Source: Paraprevotella sp.
GTDB taxonomy: Bacteria; Bacteroidota; Bacteroidia; Bacteroidales; Bacteroidaceae
Length of the DNA stretch: 5,823 nucleotides
Assembly (NCBI GenBank): GCA_021205005.1
Contig: JAJPYK010000007.1
Coordinates: forward strand, 1-5,823
Reading direction: 5' to 3'
The notes beneath the pieces were generated by a model. It did not search any database and was not told where the DNA came from. It worked only from the letters and a program-made list of their open reading frames with translations. Below are positions 1 through 5,764 of this stretch, piece by piece. A program made the position numbers and the translations under genes. Each line of letters begins with the position of its first letter. The stretch's first letter is position 1.

Positions 1-1
1 T

Positions 2-115
2 TCAGATTCTTTAGAAAACGCAGCCGATGAGTTGGCTCGTTTCTTTAAACCGGGAGAGATATTTGATTACGAATCTTCTAATTTGAATTTTCTATATGCC
101 GTAGACGAACAATAA
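2..115 (+). CDS. 3' end of an unrecognised protein-coding gene (partial)
   Basis: The frame starting at base 2 is open from the window edge to a TAA at 113-115 and encodes the last 37 residues of a protein, ending in LNFLYAVDEQ. The tail is acidic and has a short helical-looking stretch (ENAADELARFF) followed by a PGEIFDYES segment. Codon use resembles the neighbouring genes, and the next gene starts 33 nt later with no terminator or recognisable promoter between them, so co-transcription with the M23 peptidase is likely. I do not recognise the family from this short tail and assign no function. Confidence 0.7.
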   Translation, partial: SDSLENAADELARFFKPGEIFDYESSNLNFLYAVDEQ

Positions 116-148
116 AAACGAATAAGCGAACTTAATAATAATATCTAA

Positions 149-1069
149 ATGTTTTTCAATTTCAAAAGACTTAAGACAACAGGGACTATAGTGGTTATGG
201 CTATGTTGAGTTTGCCGGTAGCAGGGCAAGACTTATTGGCTCGCCAAGCCCCTATAGACACAAAAATGAGAGCCGTAGATTCAGTTGCTTTGCAACGTTT
301 AATAGGTGACGAACAGCTCGAAAATCCTGCGTTTGGTCTTTATCCCGATTGGAACAATCAGTATGCCCATCATTATGATGTAGAATTGCCGGAAGAATAC
401 AAGATAGACTTGCGGCATTTCTGCATGCCGACTCCAAGCCGCCGTATAACCTCTAATTATGGTTATCGTGCGAGTTTCCGTCGTCAGCACAAAGGGCTTG
501 ATATCAAAGTGTACATCGGGGATACCATTCGCGCAGCTTTCAGTGGAAAAGTACGTATCGTAGATTACGAAGGAAAAGGTTACGGTAATTATGTCGTAAT
601 TCGTCATCCTAATGGTCTTGAAACGATTTATGGTCATCTTTCTAAGCATCTTGTCCGCGAGAATCAAGTGGTAAAAGCGGGGGGTCCTATCGGCTTGGGC
701 GGAAATACCGGTCGTTCTACTGGATCGCATTTACACTTTGAAACTCGTTTCTTGGGGCAGGCCATTGACCCTTCGGAGATGTTCGACTTTGCGGCTCAGG
801 ATGTGACGGGAGATTATTATGTATTCCGTTCCGGACAGAAAGGGCATGTGATCTCATCGTCTTCTTCTTCGGTTGTGGCTCAAAAGGAGAACGCGCCGGA
901 TCCTCGGTCTGAATCAAAGCCCCGTTCGAAGACTTACAGAGTCAGGGCGGGTGAGAATCTGTCTGTTATCGCTTCTAAGTTCGGTACGACAATAGAAACG
1001 CTGTGTAAATTGAACGGGTTATCTCGTAAGACCGTTCTTCGTCCCGGACAAATCATAAAGTATTCATAA
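149..1069 (+). CDS. Secreted M23 (LytM-type) peptidase with C-terminal LysM domain
   Basis: A 306-residue exported protein likely to cut peptide cross-links in peptidoglycan, or to act as an envelope amidase activator if catalytically weak. Residues 1 to about 26 form a signal peptide (basic FKRLK, hydrophobic TIVVMAMLSLPVAG, then Q). The M23 fold spans about 97-212 and keeps all the expected residues: H114 and D118 in HKGLD and H196 in HLHFE as zinc ligands, with H163 (YGHLS) and H194 as catalytic histidines. A Ser-rich linker (about 236-262) leads to one LysM domain (about 262-305, YRVRAGENLSVIASKFGT) that should hold it on glycan strands. The ATG at 149 is chosen because it gives the complete signal peptide; there is no Shine-Dalgarno sequence, as usual in Bacteroidetes. 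It probably shares a transcript with the upstream partial gene and is ended by the hairpin at 1086-1120. Intact catalytic residues argue for a true peptidase; the physiological substrate is inference. Confidence 0.93.
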   Translation: MFFNFKRLKTTGTIVVMAMLSLPVAGQDLLARQAPIDTKMRAVDSVALQRLIGDEQLENPAFGLYPDWNNQYAHHYDVELPEEYKIDLRHFCMPTPSRRITSNYGYRASFRRQHKGLDIKVYIGDTIRAAFSGKVRIVDYEGKGYGNYVVIRHPNGLETIYGHLSKHLVRENQVVKAGGPIGLGGNTGRSTGSHLHFETRFLGQAIDPSEMFDFAAQDVTGDYYVFRSGQKGHVISSSSSSVVAQKENAPDPRSESKPRSKTYRVRAGENLSVIASKFGTTIETLCKLNGLSRKTVLRPGQIIKYS

Positions 1070-1085
1070 GTAATACGTCTTCAAT

Positions 1086-1120
1086 AAAAAAGTTTGTCAT
1101 GAGAATGACAAGCTTTTTTT
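1086..1120 (+). terminator. Rho-independent terminator after the M23 peptidase gene
   Basis: A 15-bp stem pairs 1086-1100 (six A, then GTTTGTCAT) with 1105-1119 (ATGACAAGC, then T run) around a GAGA loop, with one G-U pair. The A run on the left and T run on the right make it potentially bidirectional. It starts 17 nt after the peptidase stop codon. Confidence 0.9.
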
Positions 1121-1150
1121 GTTTTATCCGATGAATTGTGCTACCTTTGC
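1118..1150 (+). promoter_or_regulatory. Bacteroidetes-type promoter for the DUF1599-DoxX-tpiA operon
   Basis: TTTG at 1118-1121 (-33 element) and TACCTTTGC at 1142-1150 (-7 element, consensus TAnnTTTG) are separated by 20 nt, matching the known Bacteroides sigma-ABfr promoter. Transcription would start about 1155-1158, leaving a leader of roughly 30 nt before the ATG at 1185. The -33 box overlaps the T run of the preceding terminator. The -7 box is the left arm of a 6-bp inverted repeat, TACCTT-N6-AAGGTA (1142-1159). Confidence 0.8.
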
Positions 1151-1184
1151 ACCAAGGTATGCAGTGCGTCTTAAACGGTAAAGT

Positions 1185-1724
1185 ATGAATACGCAAGAAC
1201 AATTCGAACAGATAATGAAAGAATGTCGTGAGCTGTTTGCTAAAAAATTGCATGATTATGGCGCGGCATGGCGCATTTTGCGCCCGTCTTCAGTGACGGA
1301 CCAGATCTTTATCAAGGCCAATCGTATTCGCACGTTGGAGGTAAAAGGCGTTTCTTTGGTCGGGGAAGGAATTCGTCCTGAATTTATAGCCATTGTCAAC
1401 TACTGTATCATCGGTTTGATTCAGTTGAATTTAGGATATTCGGATACTGAGGATATGACGATAGAAGACGCTTTGGAACATTATGACCGTTATGCCTGTC
1501 AGGCATTGGACTTAATGCTAAAAAAGAATCATGATTATGATGAAGCGTGGAGAGGCATGCGTATCAGTTCTTACACGGATCTTATTTTGATGAAACTTTA
1601 TCGGACGAAGCAGATAGAAGCCTTGTCGGGAGAAACGTGGGTATCTGAAGGAGTGGATGCCAATTATATGGATATGATGAATTATGCCGTGTTCGGCTTG
1701 ATAAAATTGACTTACGGTGAGTAG
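1185..1724 (+). CDS. DUF1599 protein with two tandem copies of the domain
   Basis: A 179-residue cytoplasmic, all-helical protein of the DUF1599 family (Pfam also calls this 'nucleotide modification associated domain 1'); its biochemical activity is not established to my knowledge. Two halves repeat with an offset of 93 residues: [10 protein letters not shown] (21-30) matches [10 protein letters not shown] (114-123), [15 protein letters not shown] matches [15 protein letters not shown], and [21 protein letters not shown] (about 61-81) matches [21 protein letters not shown] (about 155-175). The repeated H-D-Y, AWR, E and N-Y positions are the best candidates for a ligand or metal site, and the layout resembles MazG-like helical nucleotide pyrophosphohydrolases, but that is inference. 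The ATG at 1185 lies about 30 nt from the predicted transcription start. The stop TAG (1722-1724) overlaps the next gene by 8 nt, so the two are probably translationally coupled. Confidence 0.88.
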   Translation: MNTQEQFEQIMKECRELFAKKLHDYGAAWRILRPSSVTDQIFIKANRIRTLEVKGVSLVGEGIRPEFIAIVNYCIIGLIQLNLGYSDTEDMTIEDALEHYDRYACQALDLMLKKNHDYDEAWRGMRISSYTDLILMKLYRTKQIEALSGETWVSEGVDANYMDMMNYAVFGLIKLTYGE

Positions 1725-3804
1725 AATCGGACAAAAAGCGCGGTGGGTTGGTGTGAATGTCTCTCGACTTTTATTGGCTGTGACATTCATATTCTCCGGT
1801 TTGGTGAAGATTGTAGATCCGCGAGGTACTCAATATAAGTTTGAAGATTATTTCCAGGCTTTCGGTTGGACACACTGGATTCCGGACTTCTTGCCTTTAT
1901 GGTCAGCTGTGATTTTGTCTGTATTTGAATTCTGTATAGGCATCTACATGTTTTTCGGCATTCGACGTCATACCACATGTTGGCTTTATCTCTTGTTTCT
2001 ATGCGTAATGACTCCCCTTACGCTCTATTTGGCTCTGGCAGATCCCATATCTGATTGCGGATGTTTCGGAGATGCCGTGACCTTAACGAATTGGGAAACT
2101 TTCGGGAAAAACGTTTTTCTATTGGTTATGACGGTGATAGTACTTCGTTATCGCCGTTTGATGACCCGATTCATTTCAGAACGTAATCAGTGGATGATTT
2201 CGTTTTATTCAATCATATTCGGCTTTGTATTAGCCGGATTTTGTATTTACTATTTGCCTGTATTTGACTTTCGTCCTTATCATATCGGAGCCGATATACC
2301 CCAAGAAATGCAGATTCCTAAGGGAGCTGAGGAACCCGAGTTCGTGACGACGTTCGTGTTTGAGAAAGATGGGGTAGAGAAGGAGTTTACTGTTGACGAT
2401 TATCCTAAAGATACGGCGTCGTGGCATTTTGTGAATAGTAAAACAGTTCAGGTTAAGAAGGGGTACGTTCCTCCGATACATGACTTCTCCATAACGACAT
2501 GGCCGGATGGGAACGACATTACGGAACAGGTTTTAGCCGATCGCGGATACACCTTTTTACTGGTGGCCCCTTATCTGGAATATGCGGAAGACAGCAATAT
2601 CGATCGCATAAATGAACTTTATGATTATTGCCAGGAGCATGGATATGCTTTTTACTGTTTGACGTCTTCCTCGGATGAGGCCATAGCACGTTGGCAAGAT
2701 CTTACGGGAGCAGATTATCCGTTCGGTTTAACGGATGGGGTTACGCTGAAAACGATGGTTCGTTCCAATCCCGGTTTGATCCTGCTGAAAGGCGGGATTG
2801 TATACAATAAATGGAGTTGTAACGAACTTCCGAAGGAAGAACAACTTAATGCTCCGTTGGCAAATAGTGACTTAGGGCGTTTGCAGGTAGCTTCGCGAAC
2901 AATGACGACTTCGCGGGTTATCCTTTGGTTCTTGGTTCCACTCTTCCTCTTGGCCTCGGCCGACCGGATTTGGGTGGGCAGTAAGATGTATAAGCGAATG
3001 AAACATAAAAATAGAATTATCAACCTTTTAAAAACAAAGAACATGAGAAAGAACATTGTTGCAGGTAACTGGAAGATGAACCTGAATTTACAGGAAGGTG
3101 TGGCTTTGGCTACAGAGTTGAATGCTGCTTTGGCAGCAGACAAACCCAACTGCGATGTGATTATTTGCACTCCGTTTATCCATTTGGCTTCTGTCGCTAA
3201 CGTATTGGATGCAAAGACTATCGGTTTGGGAGCAGAAAATTGTGCAGATAAAGAGAAAGGAGCCTATACCGGTGAAGTTTCTGCCGCTATGGTAAAATCT
3301 ACTGGCGCACAATATGTCATTTTGGGGCATTCGGAGCGTCGTGCTTATTACCACGAGACCGCAGAGATCTTAAAAGAAAAAGTGAATTTGGCTTTGGCTA
3401 ACGGTCTGAAAGTCATTTTCTGCGTGGGTGAAGTTTTGGAAGATCGTGAAGCCAACCGTCAGAATGAGATCGTAAAAGCACAGTTGGCCGGTTCTTTATT
3501 CGACCTGACTGCCGAACAGTTCTCCAATATCATTTTAGCCTATGAACCTGTGTGGGCCATCGGTACGGGTAAAACGGCTACTGCCGAACAGGCTGAAGAA
3601 ATGCACGCTTTCATCCGTTTGACGATTGCCGAGAAATTCGGTAAGGACGCAGCCGAGAACGTGTCTATCCTTTATGGTGGAAGCTGTAAACCGTCAAATG
3701 CAAAAGAAATCTTTGCTAAACCCGATGTGGACGGCGGTTTGATCGGTGGTGCAGCTTTGAAGTGTGCCGACTTTAAGGGTATCATCGATGCCTGGAAAGC
3801 ATAA
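1717..3804 (+). CDS. DoxX/BT_3928-family membrane protein with thioredoxin-like part, in one ORF with TpiA
   Basis: The ORF opens with GTG at 1717 inside the end of the DUF1599 gene and has no stop until 3804, giving 695 codons. Residues 1 to about 425 are a DoxX/MauE-like membrane protein of the type NCBI calls BT_3928 family. Helices lie near 14-32 (with [10 protein letters not shown]), 62-82, 86-108, 131-145 and 159-180. A CGC pair (C114, C116 in DCGCFGD) typical of this group follows helix 3. A soluble region (about 185-395) has a thioredoxin-like pattern: strand YTFLLVAP at 278-285 and [16 protein letters not shown] at 351-366 with the usual cis-Pro position, but no CxxC. A final helix spans about 400-417, then a basic tail. 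The role is probably membrane redox or respiration-linked; this is inference. Relatives are, as far as I know, separate from TpiA, so its own stop (expected near 3001-3015) appears to be missing here. The next in-frame ATG (M78) would lose the first helix, which supports the GTG start. Confidence 0.8.
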   Translation: MSRIGQKARWVGVNVSRLLLAVTFIFSGLVKIVDPRGTQYKFEDYFQAFGWTHWIPDFLPLWSAVILSVFEFCIGIYMFFGIRRHTTCWLYLLFLCVMTPLTLYLALADPISDCGCFGDAVTLTNWETFGKNVFLLVMTVIVLRYRRLMTRFISERNQWMISFYSIIFGFVLAGFCIYYLPVFDFRPYHIGADIPQEMQIPKGAEEPEFVTTFVFEKDGVEKEFTVDDYPKDTASWHFVNSKTVQVKKGYVPPIHDFSITTWPDGNDITEQVLADRGYTFLLVAPYLEYAEDSNIDRINELYDYCQEHGYAFYCLTSSSDEAIARWQDLTGADYPFGLTDGVTLKTMVRSNPGLILLKGGIVYNKWSCNELPKEEQLNAPLANSDLGRLQVASRTMTTSRVILWFLVPLFLLASADRIWVGSKMYKRMKHKNRIINLLKTKNMRKNIVAGNWKMNLNLQEGVALATELNAALAADKPNCDVIICTPFIHLASVANVLDAKTIGLGAENCADKEKGAYTGEVSAAMVKSTGAQYVILGHSERRAYYHETAEILKEKVNLALANGLKVIFCVGEVLEDREANRQNEIVKAQLAGSLFDLTAEQFSNIILAYEPVWAIGTGKTATAEQAEEMHAFIRLTIAEKFGKDAAENVSILYGGSCKPSNAKEIFAKPDVDGGLIGGAALKCADFKGIIDAWKA
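3043..3804 (+). CDS. tpiA: Triose-phosphate isomerase
   Basis: Interconverts dihydroxyacetone phosphate and glyceraldehyde 3-phosphate in glycolysis and gluconeogenesis; a cytosolic TIM barrel, normally a dimer. From the ATG at 3043 it is 253 residues, the normal length. All signature parts are present: N9 and K11 in AGNWKMN, catalytic H96 in ILGHSERR, catalytic base E168 in [11 protein letters not shown] (with flexible loop 6), YGGS (211-214) and GGLIGGAAL (231-239) for phosphate binding. The ATG at 3043 is preferred as the true start because it gives the canonical N-terminus and the preceding 42 nt are only 8/42 G+C, like a Bacteroidetes leader. In this sequence the frame is nevertheless open upstream into the DoxX gene, so a fused product is formally possible. 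The gene is followed by the terminator at 3820-3879. Confidence 0.96.
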   Translation: MRKNIVAGNWKMNLNLQEGVALATELNAALAADKPNCDVIICTPFIHLASVANVLDAKTIGLGAENCADKEKGAYTGEVSAAMVKSTGAQYVILGHSERRAYYHETAEILKEKVNLALANGLKVIFCVGEVLEDREANRQNEIVKAQLAGSLFDLTAEQFSNIILAYEPVWAIGTGKTATAEQAEEMHAFIRLTIAEKFGKDAAENVSILYGGSCKPSNAKEIFAKPDVDGGLIGGAALKCADFKGIIDAWKA

Positions 3805-3819
3805 TTTATAAAACTATGT

Positions 3820-3879
3820 GGCTATTCCGGCAGGGGGTACTGTTTCAGTACGATCCGGTCGGGATAGCCTCTCTTTTTT
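3820..3879 (+). terminator. Terminator after tpiA with a nested second hairpin
   Basis: The outer stem pairs GGCTATTCCG (3820-3829) with CGGGATAGCC (3860-3869), 10 bp including one G-U pair, followed by TCTCTTTTTT (3870-3879). Inside it sits a perfect 6-bp hairpin, GTACTG-TTT-CAGTAC (3837-3851). The long apical part is unusual for a simple terminator, but the T tract and position 15 nt after the tpiA stop support the call. Confidence 0.8.
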
Positions 3880-3898
3880 AAATTAATCTCATTGTTGT

Positions 3899-4432
3899 AT
3901 GAAACAACTCCTCTTGTCTTTGTTTTTATGCGGAACTCTGAGTACGGTTTCCGCTCAGCAGAAATTTATGGACGTCTTGTTGAAACCGGAGGACGGACAA
4001 GGAACGGTGCGTGTGATTCAGGATGCGGAAATAACCCGTATGGTCAATGGAAAAACAGATGAGGCTCCGGTTTCCGCTGTTGTCCCGGGGCAGACTACGG
4101 AGACGAAAACTACAGTGGATGGAGACGATACAACTGTACCCGCAGCCAATAGAACCTTGCGCAAGATGAAAGCCAACGGGTATCGCATACAAGTCTATGC
4201 CGGGGGGAATTCCCGTACGGCTCGTCAGGAAGCACAGAGGATGGCCGGAAAGGTGAAGGGTTACTTTAGCGACATGCCTACTTATACTCACTTCCAAAGT
4301 CCGCGCTGGATTTGTCGGGTGGGTGATTTCAGAACTTATGAAGAAGCCAATCAGGCATTGCACGAATTGAAGGCGACCAAGCAATTCGATGAGGCCTTGA
4401 TTGTGAAGTCTGTCATTCAAATACCTTATTAA
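3899..4432 (+). CDS. Exported SPOR-domain protein
   Basis: A 177-residue protein likely to act in the periplasm by binding denuded (peptide-free) peptidoglycan glycan strands, as SPOR domains do at division sites. Residues 1-19 are a signal peptide ([10 protein letters not shown] start, cleavage expected after VSA, before QQ). C11 is not in a good lipobox, so a lipoprotein is unlikely. Residues about 20-90 are a low-complexity Thr/Asp/Val-rich stretch without a recognised domain. The SPOR domain covers about 94-172, with [20 protein letters not shown] at its start, [18 protein letters not shown] in the middle and a final strand EALIVKSVI. The stop TAA shares its last base with the folE start (TAATG), so folE translation is probably coupled to it. 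No convincing promoter is visible in 3880-3898; expression may come from read-through of the tpiA terminator or from an unrecognised promoter. Confidence 0.9.
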   Translation: MKQLLLSLFLCGTLSTVSAQQKFMDVLLKPEDGQGTVRVIQDAEITRMVNGKTDEAPVSAVVPGQTTETKTTVDGDDTTVPAANRTLRKMKANGYRIQVYAGGNSRTARQEAQRMAGKVKGYFSDMPTYTHFQSPRWICRVGDFRTYEEANQALHELKATKQFDEALIVKSVIQIPY

Positions 4433-5024
4433 TGGAATATCCGGATTATGATGATGTAACAGCCGAACGGCGAGAGCTCGAGGCATACTACAAGGCCATT
4501 CTAACATTGTTGGGAGAGGATCCTGAGCGCGAAGGATTACTGAAGACCCCCTATCGGGTAGCCAAAGCGATGTGCACGCTTACGAGAGGGTATGCCGAGG
4601 ACCCGAACGAAACACTTAATTCAGCCAAGTTTAAAGAAGATTATCGTCACATGGTTATCGTGAAAGATATAGATTTCTTTTCACTGTGCGAACACCATAT
4701 GCTACCCTTTTACGGAAAGGTGCATGTAGCCTACATTCCCAACGGATATATCACAGGATTGAGCAAGATCGCCCGTGTCGTGGATTGCTTTTCGCATAGG
4801 TTGCAGGTTCAGGAGCGCATGACCTTGCAAATAAAGGATTGCATTCAAGAAGCATTGAATCCGTTAGGAGTCATGGTGTAGTGGAAGCCCGACACATGTG
4901 CATGCAGATGCGAGGGGTGGAGAAACAGAATTCCGTGACGACAACCAGTGACTTTACAGGAGCCTTCAAACAGGCCAAGACGCGTGAAGAGTTACTCGAT
5001 TTGATTCATCGCGAATCCTTATGA
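4432..5024 (+). pseudogene. folE: GTP cyclohydrolase I, broken by a single-base frameshift
   Basis: GTP cyclohydrolase I makes 7,8-dihydroneopterin triphosphate from GTP, the first step of folate/pterin synthesis. The first frame (4432-4881) encodes 149 residues with [17 protein letters not shown] (31-47), the zinc/catalytic motif [13 protein letters not shown] (C86, H88, H89), [23 protein letters not shown] (about 109-131) and stops at TAG 4879-4881 after LGVMV. The remaining family sequence continues in the neighbouring frame from about 4878 to TGA 5022-5024: [25 protein letters not shown], then REELLDLI. Restoring one missing G in GTGGTA (around 4875-4878) gives a normal 197-residue enzyme. 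The third zinc-ligand Cys (E. coli C181 equivalent, codon 4899-4901) lies beyond the break, so the truncated product should be inactive. No slippery heptamer is visible at the break. Either a real mutation or a sequence error; the rest of the gene shows no decay. Confidence 0.93.
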
Positions 5025-5133
5025 GGTAAATTAAGAATAAATAGCAATGCCAGAGCTGTTTTTTCGTCCCTTTGGCTCCGTTGTTGTTCGTAATAGGGCA
5101 GATAGAAGTTGTTTAATTTAAAATGTTACGAAA
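5025..5133. other. Intergenic region between folE and ferritin, nothing firm
   Basis: These 109 nt hold no ORF and no convincing terminator or TAnnTTTG promoter. The 3' part (5111-5133) is A/T-rich and may contain a weak promoter or leader for ferritin. GAGC/GCTC and GCCA/TGGC fragments around 5049-5078 could pair only weakly. Confidence 0.5.
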
Positions 5134-5616
5134 ATGATTTCTGATAAATTGCAAAAAGCTATCAACGACCAGATTACGGCCTAGTTGTGGTCTTCTAACT
5201 TGTATTTATCCATGTCTTTCTATTTGGCAAAAGAAGGATTGGACGGTTGTGCTTCGTGGATGAAGAAGCAGTCTCAAGAAGAGCTGGGTCATGCCTATGA
5301 GATGGCAGCTTACATCATTAAGCGTGGTGGAGTAGCCAGAGTGGACAAAGTTGACGTGGTTCCTCAGGAATGGGACGGTGTCGTAGAGGTTTTCCAGAAC
5401 ATGTATGAGCATGAATGTGAAATCTCTAAGTTGATCGAAGCTGTTGTAAGGGTGGCTGGCGAAGAAAAGGATATGCCTACTCAAGATTTCTTGTGGAAAT
5501 ACGTTCGTGAACAAGTCGAGGAAGAGGCTACGGCACAATCTCTTGTAGAGAAATTCCGCAAGGCCGGTAAATCTGCTTTGTTGTTTATTGATGATAAGTT
5601 GGGACAAAGAGCATAA
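5134..5616 (+). pseudogene. ftnA: Bacterial ferritin with an in-frame TAG at codon 17
   Basis: Non-haem bacterial ferritin, which oxidises Fe(II) and stores iron in a 24-subunit shell. The ATG at 5134 begins MISDKLQKAINDQITA, and codon 17 is TAG (5182-5184); the frame then runs intact (LWSSNLYLSMSFYLAKEG onward) to TAA at 5614-5616, 160 codons in all, the normal family length. Ferroxidase-centre residues fall at the same numbers as in E. coli FtnA: E50, H53, E94, Q127, E130. Residue 17, the missing ligand Glu (expected ITAELWSS), is the stop; a single G-to-T change of GAG explains it. Restart at TTG 5185 or ATG 5212 would give a protein lacking part of helix A and E17, probably not a working ferroxidase. 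The gene has its own terminator (5650-5682). Either a genuine nonsense mutation or a base-call error; no other decay is seen. Confidence 0.92.
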
Positions 5617-5649
5617 GGCTCCTTGTGCCTGATCCATTACGATAGGAGG

Positions 5650-5682
5650 AGGTTGTGTCAAAACGTTGGCACAACCTTTTTT
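5650..5682 (+). terminator. Rho-independent terminator after ferritin
   Basis: A 12-bp stem pairs AGGTTGTGTCAA (5650-5661) with TTGGCACAACCT (5666-5677), with one G-U pair and an AACG loop, running directly into six T (5677-5682). It lies 33 nt after the ferritin stop codon. Confidence 0.93.
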
Positions 5683-5687
5683 ATGCG

Positions 5688-5719
5688 CAAAGCCCAGACT
5701 TTCTCAAGCCCGGGCTTTG
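5688..5719. repeat. Inverted repeats upstream of the transposase promoter
   Basis: CAAAGCCC (5688-5695) pairs perfectly with GGGCTTTG (5712-5719) across a 16-nt loop. The right arm also belongs to a perfect 12-bp palindrome, AAGCCCGGGCTT (5706-5717), so two alternative structures compete. No T tract follows, so it is not a simple terminator. It could be part of the insertion-sequence end or a hairpin that shields the transposase from outside transcripts. Confidence 0.65.
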
Positions 5720-5746
5720 TTATAACCCAAAGTTTTCGTACCTTTA
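5716..5746 (+). promoter_or_regulatory. Bacteroidetes-type promoter for the transposase
   Basis: TTTG at 5716-5719 and TACCTTTA at 5739-5746 are separated by 19 nt, a one-mismatch fit to TTTG-N19-TAnnTTTG. The expected transcription start is only about 10-13 nt before the ATG at 5765, so the leader is very short. The -33 box lies in the right arm of the inverted repeat. Confidence 0.65.
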
Positions 5747-5764
5747 GGCATAAAGTTTTTCGTT

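Noticed and set aside
299..730. Antisense ORFs opposite the M23, DoxX, SPOR and ferritin genes
   Set aside because: They mirror strongly supported coding frames, have low-complexity or implausible sequences and no promoter or domain signal.
4870..4885. Programmed -1 frameshift in folE
   Set aside because: A -1 shift would restore the frame, but no X-XXY-YYZ slippery heptamer or clear downstream stimulatory structure is visible, and folE is not known to use one.
4839..5024. Separate 61-residue gene overlapping the end of folE
   Set aside because: From residue 14 on it is the normal C-terminus of FolE in the shifted frame; its ATG is an accident of the out-of-frame upstream sequence.
4879..5184. 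Reassignment of TAG to a sense codon explaining both folE and ferritin
   Set aside because: The DUF1599 gene ends properly at TAG 1722-1724, with unrelated sequence in frame afterwards, and the folE problem is a frameshift: reading through its TAG does not recover the FolE C-terminus.
5185..5616. Ferritin starting at TTG 5185
   Set aside because: The 16 codons before the TAG (5134-5181) encode a normal ferritin N-terminus in the same frame, so the TTG is just the first codon after a nonsense codon.
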